From Streptomyces qaidamensis (GTDB lineage Bacteria; Actinomycetota; Actinomycetes; Streptomycetales; Streptomycetaceae): DNA of 64,000 nt. The position numbers were made by a program, and so were the translations under genes. Positions 39,606 to 48,951 of the stretch are shown one piece after another; position 1 is the stretch's first letter, and each line of letters begins with the position of its first letter. The DNA lies in contig NZ_CP015098.1 of the NCBI RefSeq assembly GCF_001611795.1, positions 2,852,001-2,916,000 of the forward strand, written 5' to 3'. The notes under the pieces were generated by a model. The model saw only the letters and a list, made by a program, of their open reading frames with translations, was not told where the DNA came from and made no database searches.

Positions 39606-40601
39606 ATGCGCCGTACAACCTCTCCCTTTTCCCTGGTCCTGCTGGGTCTCGGTACGTTCCTGCTGGTGCTGGCGCCCCTGCTCGCCTGGTACGTGGAGCC
39701 CCGTGCAGCGGTGAACCCGATCGACATCGACACGACCGCCGTCTACACCGGCCGGGGCAGCGTCTTCGACACTGACCGGATCGAGACGGTGCCGGACCGG
39801 AAGATCACCGTGACCCAGCGAGTGCGGGGCAACGTCGAGGACAGCGAACGCAGCGGCAACGCCGTCTGGGACGTGACGACGACGGTCGACACCGACAAGT
39901 CGCTGCCGGCCGCCGATCCGCACGACGCGCCGGATTTCGTGCCGCACCGCTGGGTGATGGACCGTAAGACCACACGGCCCGTGCACTGCTGCGGGGAGAA
40001 GCCCTACATCGAGGGCGAGGCGTATCTGAAGTTCCCCTTCGACGTGCAGAAACGCTCCTACCAGTGGTGGGACAACACCCTCGGCGACACGGTCGTGCTG
40101 CGCTACCGGGGCACCGCGAAGGTCCAGGGCTACACGGGCTACAAGTTCACCGGCTCCGTGCCTCCGACGAAGACCGGCACGCGCATGGTGCCCGGCAGCC
40201 TCGTCGACCAGCCGGACCGGCCGCAGGTGCTGGCCGAGGAGTGGTACTCCAACCACGGCTTCGAGCTGGTCGTGGACCAGGCGACGGGCCGCGTGATCTA
40301 CGCGCAGACCGGCCCGAAGCGGACCCTGCGGGCGCCCGGCGGGAAGAAGGACGCGGCGGTGCTGCTGGACACCCGGAAGGTCTCGTTCACGACCGGGACG
40401 CAGAAGGAAGCGGTGCGGCAGGCGAAGCGGGACAGCGGGCAACTGCGGATGGTGGGCACGACGCTGCCGATCGGAGCGGCCGTGGGGGGCTTCGTACTGG
40501 CGGTGGTGGGTGGCGCTCTGGTGGCGCGTGGGCGGAAGGAGCCGGAGAGCCCCGTTCCGGCCGATACGTCCGGTACGCCCCAGCCCACCCTCACGATGTG
40601 A
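39606..40601 (+). CDS. DUF3068 / PorA-family membrane protein
   Basis: A 331-residue protein with an N-terminal helix (FSLVLLGLGTFLLVLAPLLA), a large extracytoplasmic domain and a C-terminal helix (TLPIGAAVGGFVLAVVGGAL). The pattern LAWYVEPRAAVNPIDIDTTA and FPFDVQKRSYQWWDNTLGDT is DUF3068, named porin PorA family in some databases. In actinobacteria it recurs beside AftD-like arabinofuranosyltransferases, as here. It is probably a surface-glycan accessory or receptor protein. The function is not established. Confidence 0.85.
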   Translation: MRRTTSPFSLVLLGLGTFLLVLAPLLAWYVEPRAAVNPIDIDTTAVYTGRGSVFDTDRIETVPDRKITVTQRVRGNVEDSERSGNAVWDVTTTVDTDKSLPAADPHDAPDFVPHRWVMDRKTTRPVHCCGEKPYIEGEAYLKFPFDVQKRSYQWWDNTLGDTVVLRYRGTAKVQGYTGYKFTGSVPPTKTGTRMVPGSLVDQPDRPQVLAEEWYSNHGFELVVDQATGRVIYAQTGPKRTLRAPGGKKDAAVLLDTRKVSFTTGTQKEAVRQAKRDSGQLRMVGTTLPIGAAVGGFVLAVVGGALVARGRKEPESPVPADTSGTPQPTLTM

Positions 40602-40819
40602 TGTGACGTCAGCTCCAACAAAGCCGGAAATTGTCACGCCGGTGAGTAGCCGTGGGGAACGTCCGGGCGAAAACTGTCCAACCCCACCCGAGCACATCCC
40701 GTCCACACTCCCCTCCCAGGAAGAGCTCAGGCTCCGCACAGACCGACCCCCTGTGACGACCACACCCCCCACGTTTTCCCCACGCTGAGTTCCGCACCCC
40801 AACACGAGTTGGAGCACCC

Positions 40820-42010
40820 ATGCCCCAGCACGTACCGTCCCGGCTGCGTGCCGCGCTCCCCAGTGCGTCGCAGCGCCTGTCGGCGCTTCCCCCACATCCG
40901 CGCCGGATCGTTTTTCTCGCCCATCGTGATCTGGACAACCCCTCCGCCGGCGGCTCCGAGCTGCTGGTCGACAAGCTCGCCGACGGGCTGACCCGCCTGG
41001 ATCACCAGGTGACCCTGCTGTGCGGGGGGCCCGCCTCCCCCAAGCTCTCGGCTTCGCTCGAACAGGGTGGTACCCCCATCCGTGACTACCGGGTCGTGTC
41101 CGCGGGCGGCCCCTACGGGCACTATCTGCGCGCCCGCTCCGCCTTCACCCGGCAGGTCGGCGACTGCGACCTGCTGGTCGAGGTGTGCAACGGCATGCCC
41201 TACCTGGCGCCGCTGTGGCATCGCGGGCCCACACTGACCCTGGTCAACCATGTCCACACGGACCTGTGGTCGATGCGCTTCGGCGGGCCGCTGGCCCCGG
41301 CGGCGCGGATCGGCCGAAGACTCGAACACTGGGCGCTGACCGGGGCGCAGCAGCGGAGTCTGCTCGTCGCCGTGTCCTCCTCGACCGCGCACGCGCTGCG
41401 GGCGATCGGGGTCGAGCGGGACCGGATCCGGGTCGTGCACAACGGAGTCGAGGAGCCGGGGCCGAGAGCCGAGCGTTCACCGGAGCCGTTGTTCGTCGCC
41501 GTCGGGCGGCTCGTCGAGTACAAGCGGATCGATCTGCTGCTGCGGCTGTGGGAGCGGGTACGGCCGGTGACCGGCGGACGCCTGGTGGTCGTCGGGGACG
41601 GGCCCGAACGAGGCCGTCTGGAGCAACTGGCCGGAGACGGTGTCGAGTTCACCGGGTACGTCTCCGAAGCCGAGAAGCACCGGCTGCTGTGTGCGGCCTG
41701 GCTGCTGCTGCACCCGTCCGCCGTTGAGGGGTGGGGGCTGGTGGTGACGGAGGCCGCGGCCCGCGAGACGCCCGCCGTCGCCTTCGACGTCCCGGGGCTC
41801 AAGGACTCCGTGGTCGACGGCGAGACCGGCGTCCTCGCGCGGGGCGAGTCCTCCTTCGCCGCGGCGTGGTGTGCGTTGGCCCTCTCCGGGCGACGGCGGG
41901 AGCTGATGGGAAAGGCCGCGCGGGAGCGGGCCGCGCAGTTCCGGTGGGACCGGACGGTGCGGCAGTTCAGGGCGGTCGCCACGGAGGCGGTGAGGGGCTG
42001 GGCCCCGTGA
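40820..42010 (+). CDS. GT4-family glycosyltransferase
   Basis: A 396-residue GT-B fold enzyme. The N-terminal Rossmann domain has IVFLAHRDLDNPSAGGSELL (the glycine-rich acceptor loop). The C-terminal domain has VGRLVEYKRIDLLLRLW and the nucleotide-sugar motif EGWGLVVTEAAARETPAVAF (ExGxxxxEA type). No signal or membrane helix; it should act at the inner face of the membrane, adding a sugar to a lipid-linked glycan. It heads a string of overlapping genes: its stop overlaps the methyltransferase GTG by GTGA. The 218 bases upstream contain no gene. Confidence 0.93.
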   Translation: MPQHVPSRLRAALPSASQRLSALPPHPRRIVFLAHRDLDNPSAGGSELLVDKLADGLTRLDHQVTLLCGGPASPKLSASLEQGGTPIRDYRVVSAGGPYGHYLRARSAFTRQVGDCDLLVEVCNGMPYLAPLWHRGPTLTLVNHVHTDLWSMRFGGPLAPAARIGRRLEHWALTGAQQRSLLVAVSSSTAHALRAIGVERDRIRVVHNGVEEPGPRAERSPEPLFVAVGRLVEYKRIDLLLRLWERVRPVTGGRLVVVGDGPERGRLEQLAGDGVEFTGYVSEAEKHRLLCAAWLLLHPSAVEGWGLVVTEAAARETPAVAFDVPGLKDSVVDGETGVLARGESSFAAAWCALALSGRRRELMGKAARERAAQFRWDRTVRQFRAVATEAVRGWAP

Positions 42011-42792
42011 AGCCGCCCACGCGCCCGCGCGGCGCGGCCGCAGATGTCTCAGCCCCGCGCCCCCCTGTGCGCGACCCCTCGTTCCGGAGATCCCTCGCCC
42101 TGTTCCGTGCCTTCCTCCACGAGCAGGACGATCCCGAGGCCTGCTACTCGCTGCTCGCCCGCGACGCCGTCGACCAGGTCGAGTCCTACGACGGGCCGGT
42201 CGCCGGCCGCACCGTGCTCGACGTCGGTGGCGGCGGCGGGTACTTCACCGGGGAGTTCCGGCGGCGCGGGGCGAACGCGTTCCTCTTCGAGCCCGACCTG
42301 GCCGAGCTCGGTGAGAAGCCCCCCGAGTCGGCCGTCGTCGCCGACGGGTACCTCCTGCCCCTGAGGGACGGCGTCGCCGACGTCACCTTCTCCTCCAACG
42401 TGCTGGAGCACGTGGCCGATCCGGAGACGTTCCTCAGCGAGCTGGCCCGGGTGACCCGCCCGGGCGGGCTGATCTACGTGTCGTTCACCAACTGGCTGTC
42501 GCCGTGGGGCGGGCACGAGTGGGCCCCGTGGCACTACTTCGGCGCCGAACGGGCCCGGGCCCGCTACCTGCGGCGGACCGGCAGGCCGGCCAAGCACACC
42601 CTCGGCGAGAACCTGTTCGCCGTGCACATCGGCTCCACCCTGCGGCAGGTGCGGGCCCGGGACGACGTCACGGTCGTCTCGGCGCGCTCCCGCTACTGGC
42701 CGTTCCTCGCGGAGGCCGTCGTCAAGGCGCCCGGCATCCGCGAGTTCGCCACCTGGAACCTCCTCCTCATTCTGCGGCGGTGCCCTACATGA
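42007..42792 (+). CDS. Class I SAM-dependent methyltransferase
   Basis: A 261-residue methyltransferase_11 protein. SAM-binding motif I is VLDVGGGGGYFTGEF (about residue 72), followed by FEPD, VADGYLLPL, SNVLEHVADPETFLSELARV and TRPGGLIYVSFTNWLSPWGG. Coupled to the GT4 gene (GTGA overlap) and to the AftD-like gene (ATGA overlap). The first 20 or so codons derive from an interspersed repeat (42012-42069), so the conserved protein really starts at about DPSFRRSLALF. It probably methylates a sugar of the glycan. Confidence 0.92.
   Translation: MKPPTRPRGAAADVSAPRPPVRDPSFRRSLALFRAFLHEQDDPEACYSLLARDAVDQVESYDGPVAGRTVLDVGGGGGYFTGEFRRRGANAFLFEPDLAELGEKPPESAVVADGYLLPLRDGVADVTFSSNVLEHVADPETFLSELARVTRPGGLIYVSFTNWLSPWGGHEWAPWHYFGAERARARYLRRTGRPAKHTLGENLFAVHIGSTLRQVRARDDVTVVSARSRYWPFLAEAVVKAPGIREFATWNLLLILRRCPT
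42012..42069 (+). repeat. Interspersed repeat captured in the 5' end of a methyltransferase gene
   Basis: GCCGCCCACGCGCCCGCGCG through CAGCCCCGCGCCCCCCTGTG resembles the intergenic repeat at 27100-27162 (shared CGCCCRCGCGGCG, GCCGCA-AT and CAGCCCCGCGCCCC). Here it is read as residues 2-21 of the methyltransferase. Confidence 0.55.
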
Positions 42793-45700
42793 CAACCACG
42801 GTCCAGGCTCCTCCCCCGGCAGCCGTTCCCACCACCGCGACCGCCGCGGGCCCGCCCGACGGCCCGCGGTCGCGGCGCTGGCTGCTGGGTTTCTGGGCCG
42901 TGGTGTTCGTGTTGTTCCTGGTGGTGCAACCCGGGCGGCAGACCTTCGACACCAAGCTCGGTGTCACGGTCGATCCGGGGCAGTTCCTCGCCGACCTGGG
43001 CCAGTTGTGGCACGACCGGGCCGGGTTCGGCGGGATCCAGGACCAGTACGTCGGCTATCTGTGGCCGATGCTGCCGTTCTACTGGCTGTGCGACCTTCTG
43101 CGGCTGCCGGTGTGGCTGGCGGAGCGGCTGTGGCTGTCGCTGATCGTGTCCGTCGCCTTCTGGGGGGCGCTGCGGCTGGCGGAGCGGCTGCGGGTGGGCA
43201 GCGGGGCGTCCCGGCTGCTGGGCGCGGTGGCGTACGCGCTGTGGCCGGTGTTCACCACCGTCATCGGGTCGACGTCGGCCGCGGCGCTGCCCGGGGCGTT
43301 CCTGCCGTGGGTGCTGCTGCCGCTGACGAACGAGCGGTACGCCGCCCGGGTCGCGGCCCTGCGGTCGGCGCTGCTCGTGCCGTTCATGGGCGGGGTGAAC
43401 GCGTCGGCGACCCTGGCCTCGCTGCTGCCGGTCGGGTTGTACCTGCTGTCCCGGCCGCCCGGGCCGCGGCAGCGCAAGCTGATCGCCTGGTGGGCACCCG
43501 CCGTGATCGTGGTGACGGCCTGGTGGTGGGTGCCGTTGCTGCTGCTCGGCGTCTACGGCGAGAACTTCCTCCCCTATATAGAGACCTCGCAGACGACCAC
43601 CGACACCATGGCGGCGACCGAGGCGCTGCGCGGGGCCGGCAACTGGGTCGCCTATCTGCATCTCGGTGAGGCGTGGCTGCCGGCCGGCTGGGCCGTGGCC
43701 TCCTCCGTCGTGGTCATCGTGTGCTCGGCGCTCGCCGCCGGACTCGGGCTGGCCGGACTCGCGCGGCGGGACATGCCCGAGCGGCGGTGGCTGGTGCTGA
43801 CGGTGCTGGTGGCCGCGCTGGTGCTGCTCGCCGGGTACGGCGGGGCGTTCGGGGCGCCGTTCCACGGGGTCGTGCAGGGCTGGCTGGACGGGTGGCTGTC
43901 GCCGTTCCGGAACATCTACAAGTTCCAGACCGGTGTGGCGCTGGCGCTCGTGCTGGGTCTGGCGCATCTGGTGGGCGTGGCCTCCGAGCCGCACGGGGCC
44001 CGGCAGGTGCGCGGCCGGCGCTTCGCCCCACTGATCGCGGCCGTGCTGATCCTGCCGGGGCTGCTGTGGCCCTATCTCAACGGCTCGATCCTCAACCCGG
44101 GTTCCTTCCAGAAGCTCCCCACCTACTGGCAGGCCACCGCCGACTGGCTGGAGAAGTACTCGCCCGACTCGCGTGCCCTGGTCGTCCCGGCGACCGCGCA
44201 CGGCGTCTACACCTGGGGCTCCCCCATCGACCAGCCGCTCGACGTGCTCGCCGAGTCGCGGTGGGCGCAGCGCGACTACGTGCCGTTCGGCACGCCCGGC
44301 AACCGGCGCGCGATGGACGCCGTCGAGCAGGCGCTGATATCCGGCTCCCACGTACCCGGCCTGGCCGACTACTTGAGCAGGGCCGGGCTGTACTACGTCG
44401 TCGTGCGCAACGACCTCGACCCCGACCAGATCGGTCATGTGCCCACCGCGACCGTCAAGCGCACCCTGGAGCAGTCGGGGTACGAGCGGGTGACGGGGCT
44501 CGGGCCGGTGATGACCGGCGGCCGGATCGCGCAGGACGCGCCGCTCCAGGTCGAGGGGCTGTACGCGCGGCAGCGGGCCGTGGAGATCTACCGGCCGACG
44601 GGTGAGGACGTGATCCGGCCCGGGCAGGCCGGGCTCGCCCCGGTCTCCGACACGGCCGTGGTGTCCGGCGGGCCGGAGGCGCTGTTGCCGCTGGCGGAGC
44701 GGCTGCGCGGGCGGGCGACCGTCCTGACCGGCGACAACCACCCCGGGCTCGGCACGCCGGCCGTGCAGGTGGTGGGCGACGGGCTGCGGCGGGCGGACAC
44801 CCGGTTCGGGCTGGTCAACGCCGGTACGTCGTACACGTACACGCGCGACGAGCGCAACGCGCCGGACGCCCAGCAGGACCCGGGCGAGAAGCCGCGCCAG
44901 ATCCTGCCCGCCGAGGGCACCGGTCACCAGACGGTGGCCGAACTGCGCGGCGCCCGCTCGGTGTCGGCGTCCTCGTACGGCAACTGGCTGTTCCACCTCC
45001 CGCAGTACGACCCGGTGAACGCCTTCGACGGCAACCCGGACACGGCGTGGGCGGAGGGCGCGCCGGACACGCCGGACGGGCAGTGGCTGCGCATCGGCTT
45101 CACCGGCTCCTACGACATGCCGTCCTCCTTCAAGGTGACGCCGCTGCCGCAGGAGGGCGTGCGGGCGGCGGCGACGAAGGTGCGGGTGGAGACCGAGAAG
45201 GGCGAGAAGACCAGTTTCCTCCAGCCGAACGGCAAGACGCAGCGGATCAAGGCGCCCGAGGGTTCGACGGGGTGGATGAAGCTGACGATCGTGGACTCCG
45301 TGGAGCGCCGGAGCGGTCTCACCGGCGCCGGTTTCTCCGAGATCGACCTGCCGGACGTGCAGGTGACCCGTCTGCTGCGGCTCCCGGCGGACGCCGAGGA
45401 CGCCACGTCGGCGGCGACCGTCATCTCCCTGCACCGCGCCTCCGACCCGACGGGTCTGTCCGCGACCGGCACCGAGGCGGGCCTGCACCGCCGCTTCACG
45501 ACGCCGGCCGCCGGGACGTACGAGGTGAAGGCGAGCGCGGTGCCGGTGCCGGGCGAGGAACTCGACGAGCTGCTCTACGAGGTCGCGCCCGAGCAGCAGG
45601 CCCGGATCGTCGCCACCGCCGACTCCACGGCGCGCCTCGGCGCGGGCCTCACGGCGCGCAACCTCACCGACGGTGATCTGACGACGGCGTGGGTCGCGGG

Positions 45701-46961
45701 CGACCGGCCGACGATCCACCTGCGCTGGGAGGGCAAGCAGCCGGTCGGCGAACTGGTCCTGGCCCCCGCGGGCGGGCTGTCCGCCCGGGCTTCCGAGGTG
45801 CACATCAGCTCCCCGGACGGTGCGGCCATCGCCGGGGCCGACGAGAACGGCTGGGTCCGCTTCCCGCCGATCACCACGGACCGGCTCGACATCACGATCA
45901 CCGAGACGGCCCCGCTGACCCTGCACAACCCGGTCGCCGACGAGGACCTGCGCCTGCCGGTGGGCCTCACGGAGGCGTACCTCCCGTCCCTCGACCAGTA
46001 CCGCACCCCGCAGCCGGACGCCACCCGGACGTTCTCCCTGCCGTGCGGCAAGGGCCCGGACGTGGCGCTGGACGGCGAGCTGTACCAGACGAGCGCGAAG
46101 GGCACCGTGCGGGATCTGGTGGAGCGCCGGGGCGTGGAGGTGACCCTCTGTCAGGAGGGCCGGGGTGACGCCGAGGTGCGGCTCGCCTCGGGCGACCACC
46201 GGCTGGAGGGCGGCGACGCCGGCCCACTCGTGCTCACGGACGTGACCCTGACCCGCGGCACTCTCCCGGAGGCCGCGGCGGCCGGGCGTGACCTGCGGAT
46301 CCGGGACTGGCTGGGCGACCGGCGCGCGGTCACGGTCGGTTCGGGCGCGGCCTCGTACCTGACGACGTACGAGAACTTCAACGACGGCTGGAAGGCCACC
46401 CTGGACGGCAAGGAGCTGACCCCGGTGCGGCTGGACGGCTGGCAGCAGGGCTGGCGGGTCCCGGCCGGGGCGGGCGGCGACGTCGAGCTGTCCTATGAGC
46501 CGGCCACGACGTACGACGCGGCCCTGATCGGCAGCGGCGCCGGCATCGCGGTTCTGCTGGGCCTGGCGCTGTGGCGGCGCCGCGCCCCCAACCCCGACGC
46601 GCCCCAGCCGGTCCCGCCGCTGCCCGGCCTGTGGCTCGGCACGGTGGCGCTGACGCTGGTCGGTGTCGTGATCGCGGGCTGGTTCGCACTGCTGGTCCCG
46701 GCGCTGGCGCTGCTCGCCGCCCGGCGGCACACCCTGCTGGTGCCGATCGCGTTCGCCGCCCTGGCCGCAGCCGGGATCGTCGCGGCCTCCGGGGCCGGGG
46801 AGCCGGTGGGCGCCGGTGAGGGCGCGTTCGGACACCTGGCCCAACTGCTGGCGCTGATCGGCCTGTTCGCGGGCCTGGTCAGCCTGCGCGAGGGACCGGC
46901 CCCACAGGTTCCGGCACAACAGCTGCCGAGGACGGAAACGGGGGAGGGCAAACCCGCATGA
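42789..46961 (+). CDS. AftD-like alpha-(1->3)-arabinofuranosyltransferase family protein
   Basis: A 1390-residue GT-C membrane glycosyltransferase. Residues 30-440 hold about eleven helices, and the conserved loop DQYVGYLWPMLPFYWLCDLL corresponds to the AftD/DUF3367 active-site region. The extracytoplasmic part carries two discoidin-like (F5/8 type C) carbohydrate-binding modules, one near residue 731 (VNAFDGNPDTAWAEG) and one near 956 (NLTDGDLTTAWVAG). Four C-terminal helices start near residue 1243. Mycobacterial AftD adds arabinofuranose from decaprenyl-phosphoarabinose; the donor and acceptor here are unknown. Stop/start overlaps on both sides place it at the centre of the operon. Confidence 0.9.
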   Translation: MTTTVQAPPPAAVPTTATAAGPPDGPRSRRWLLGFWAVVFVLFLVVQPGRQTFDTKLGVTVDPGQFLADLGQLWHDRAGFGGIQDQYVGYLWPMLPFYWLCDLLRLPVWLAERLWLSLIVSVAFWGALRLAERLRVGSGASRLLGAVAYALWPVFTTVIGSTSAAALPGAFLPWVLLPLTNERYAARVAALRSALLVPFMGGVNASATLASLLPVGLYLLSRPPGPRQRKLIAWWAPAVIVVTAWWWVPLLLLGVYGENFLPYIETSQTTTDTMAATEALRGAGNWVAYLHLGEAWLPAGWAVASSVVVIVCSALAAGLGLAGLARRDMPERRWLVLTVLVAALVLLAGYGGAFGAPFHGVVQGWLDGWLSPFRNIYKFQTGVALALVLGLAHLVGVASEPHGARQVRGRRFAPLIAAVLILPGLLWPYLNGSILNPGSFQKLPTYWQATADWLEKYSPDSRALVVPATAHGVYTWGSPIDQPLDVLAESRWAQRDYVPFGTPGNRRAMDAVEQALISGSHVPGLADYLSRAGLYYVVVRNDLDPDQIGHVPTATVKRTLEQSGYERVTGLGPVMTGGRIAQDAPLQVEGLYARQRAVEIYRPTGEDVIRPGQAGLAPVSDTAVVSGGPEALLPLAERLRGRATVLTGDNHPGLGTPAVQVVGDGLRRADTRFGLVNAGTSYTYTRDERNAPDAQQDPGEKPRQILPAEGTGHQTVAELRGARSVSASSYGNWLFHLPQYDPVNAFDGNPDTAWAEGAPDTPDGQWLRIGFTGSYDMPSSFKVTPLPQEGVRAAATKVRVETEKGEKTSFLQPNGKTQRIKAPEGSTGWMKLTIVDSVERRSGLTGAGFSEIDLPDVQVTRLLRLPADAEDATSAATVISLHRASDPTGLSATGTEAGLHRRFTTPAAGTYEVKASAVPVPGEELDELLYEVAPEQQARIVATADSTARLGAGLTARNLTDGDLTTAWVAGDRPTIHLRWEGKQPVGELVLAPAGGLSARASEVHISSPDGAAIAGADENGWVRFPPITTDRLDITITETAPLTLHNPVADEDLRLPVGLTEAYLPSLDQYRTPQPDATRTFSLPCGKGPDVALDGELYQTSAKGTVRDLVERRGVEVTLCQEGRGDAEVRLASGDHRLEGGDAGPLVLTDVTLTRGTLPEAAAAGRDLRIRDWLGDRRAVTVGSGAASYLTTYENFNDGWKATLDGKELTPVRLDGWQQGWRVPAGAGGDVELSYEPATTYDAALIGSGAGIAVLLGLALWRRRAPNPDAPQPVPPLPGLWLGTVALTLVGVVIAGWFALLVPALALLAARRHTLLVPIAFAALAAAGIVAASGAGEPVGAGEGAFGHLAQLLALIGLFAGLVSLREGPAPQVPAQQLPRTETGEGKPA

Positions 46962-48205
46962 CGGCACCGGTACGCATTCCGTTCCCGGTGGTGGACGAGG
47001 TCTCCCGGCACTGCCTCCAGGAGGAGGAGCCGGAGACGGTCCACATCGAGGTCCACCTCCCTGGCCCCCTCGACCGGGCGCGGCTGCGCAAGGCGTTCCT
47101 GGAGGCCCTGCACCGGCATCCGCGGATCCTGATGCGGGAGGCACGGGGGCCGTGGTACCGGCGGCAGTACGAGTGGGAGCTGACAACGGAGCCGGACGTG
47201 GAGGTGGTGACCTTCGCCCCGCCGGGCCCACGAGCCCTGCTGGACGCCCGGACCCGGGCCCTCGCGGCCGCCCCGCCGCTGTCGACGTCCCCGCCGATCC
47301 GGCTGGAGGTGGTGGACTCGGTCCTCCTCCTCACCATCAACCACACCGCCCTGGACGGCCCGGCGTGCCTGCGTGTCCTGGCCACGGCCGCCGAACTGTA
47401 CGGCGGCCGGGACAACGCCCCGGCGGCGCCCCCGACCCGCCCCGCCGAACCCCGGCAGGAACCCCCGGACACCCCGGCCGGCTGGTCGCCCCCGGCGCGG
47501 GTGGCGCACGGCACGCCCGACCCCTCCCCCGGCAACGGCATGCTCGTCGCCGAGCTGCCCCTCCCGCACCGCCCCAAGGGCTCCCCGTACACCGTCAACG
47601 ACCAGCTCATGGTCACCACGGCCCTGACCATCGCCCACTGGAACCGGGAGCACGGCGCCCGCCCCCGCCCCCTGCGCATCACGATGCCGGTGGACGACCG
47701 CCCCCGCGACACGACGATGCCCATCGGCAACGGCACCCGGCTGGTGGAAGTCCCGTACGCGCCGGGGGAACTGGACGTCACCGACATGCCGGCCCTGCTG
47801 CGCCGCACCGCTGAGCGGACCCGCGCCCTGAAGTCCCTCCCCCGCCCCCAGCTGGGCCACGGCGCCGCCCTTCTGACCGCCCCCTGGGCGCCCGTCACCG
47901 CCCGCGCCGCCCTCACCCGCACCCTGCGCCGGGCCGCCGCGCCCTGGACGTCGACGACCCTGCTCAGCAACATCGGCCGCATCCCCTACCCCCTGGACTT
48001 CGGTGAGGAGGCGGGGCGCGCACACGCGGTCTGGTTCTCGGCACCGGCCCGGATGCCCCGCGGCCTCACCGTGACCACCGCCTCCACGGCCGGCCGCCTC
48101 CATCTGGCCCTGCGCTGGTCGAAGGCCCTGCTCAGCCACGGCGACGGCGCCCACCTCCGCGACCTGTTCGAGCACTACCTGCACACCACGGAGGTGACCC
48201 CGTGA
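46958..48205 (+). CDS. Condensation/PapA-like acyltransferase
   Basis: A 415-residue protein of the CoA-dependent acyltransferase/condensation superfamily. The active-site motif is NHTALDGPA (HxxxDG, about residue 129). The structural pattern (VHLPGPLDRARLRKAFLEAL at the N terminus, VNDQLMVTTALTIAHWNREH and ITMPVDDRPRDTTMPIGN later) matches stand-alone acyltransferases such as PapA proteins. No carrier-protein or adenylation gene is near, so NRPS work is unlikely. It probably acylates the glycan or a lipid carrier. ATGA overlaps at both ends. Confidence 0.82.
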   Translation: MTAPVRIPFPVVDEVSRHCLQEEEPETVHIEVHLPGPLDRARLRKAFLEALHRHPRILMREARGPWYRRQYEWELTTEPDVEVVTFAPPGPRALLDARTRALAAAPPLSTSPPIRLEVVDSVLLLTINHTALDGPACLRVLATAAELYGGRDNAPAAPPTRPAEPRQEPPDTPAGWSPPARVAHGTPDPSPGNGMLVAELPLPHRPKGSPYTVNDQLMVTTALTIAHWNREHGARPRPLRITMPVDDRPRDTTMPIGNGTRLVEVPYAPGELDVTDMPALLRRTAERTRALKSLPRPQLGHGAALLTAPWAPVTARAALTRTLRRAAAPWTSTTLLSNIGRIPYPLDFGEEAGRAHAVWFSAPARMPRGLTVTTASTAGRLHLALRWSKALLSHGDGAHLRDLFEHYLHTTEVTP

Positions 48206-48948
48206 CCACGCCGACCACCACCGGGCCCCCGCCCGGCGACCTGCGCGACTTCTACGAGAACCCGGCCGTGCCCGTCGCGTCCGGCACCCCGCGCAGCCTC
48301 CGTCAGGCCCGCATGCTGGCCCGTGCCCTGAGCGGCCCGGCGACCGCGGGCCCGCAGACGATCCTCGACATCGGCTGCGGGGACGGCACCGCCGCCGCCA
48401 CCGCCGCCCCGCTCCTGCCCGGCCACCGCGTCATCGGCGTCGACTGGTCCCAGGACGCCCTGCGCCGCGCCCGCACCCGCATCCCGTACGCGGTGCGCGG
48501 CGAACTCACCGGCGGCGGCCTGCCGTTCGCGTCCGGCGCGGCGGACGCCGTGCTGTTCAGCGAGGTCGTCGAGCACCTCGTCGACCCCGACGCGGCCCTC
48601 GACGAGATCCGCCGGATCCTGCGCCCCGGCGGGCACCTGATGCTGTCCACGCCGAACCTGGCCGCCTGGTACAACCGCGGCCTGCTGCTGGCCGGCGTGC
48701 AGCCCGTGTTCTCGGAGGTCAGTCTGCGCGGCATCCACGGCCGCCCGGGCAAGGAGGTCGTGGGGCATCTGCGCCTCTACACCGCCCGCGCGCTCAAGGA
48801 GTTCGTCGCCGCGTCCGGGTTCACGGTCGAACGGCTGGAAGGGGCTCCCTTCCACGGCGTGCCGCGCCCGCTGCGCCCGCTGGACCGGCTGGCCTGTGCC
48901 CGGCCGCAGCTCGCGTCGATCCTGCTGCTGCACGCCAGGAGGACCTAG
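48202..48948 (+). CDS. Class I SAM-dependent methyltransferase
   Basis: A 248-residue enzyme with motif I ILDIGCGDGTAAAT (about residue 54), VIGVDWSQDAL, the acidic loop FSEVVEHLVDPDAALDEIRR and LRPGGHLMLSTPN. The start overlaps the acyltransferase stop by ATGA-type coupling. It is the second of three methyltransferases in the operon. O-methylation of sugars or acyl groups is plausible. Confidence 0.92.
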   Translation: MTTPTTTGPPPGDLRDFYENPAVPVASGTPRSLRQARMLARALSGPATAGPQTILDIGCGDGTAAATAAPLLPGHRVIGVDWSQDALRRARTRIPYAVRGELTGGGLPFASGAADAVLFSEVVEHLVDPDAALDEIRRILRPGGHLMLSTPNLAAWYNRGLLLAGVQPVFSEVSLRGIHGRPGKEVVGHLRLYTARALKEFVAASGFTVERLEGAPFHGVPRPLRPLDRLACARPQLASILLLHARRT

Positions 48949-48951
48949 CCG

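Noticed and set aside
42693-47231. A 1512-codon open frame on the minus strand opposite the AftD-like gene
   Set aside because: Its translation is Arg/Gly/Pro/Asp-rich with no domain, and it mirrors the codon bias of the clearly coding plus strand. It is a high-GC antisense artefact.
46958-48205. Evidence for a nonribosomal peptide cluster from the condensation-type domain
   Set aside because: No adenylation, carrier or thioesterase domain lies nearby; neighbours are glycan enzymes, so a PapA-like role fits better.
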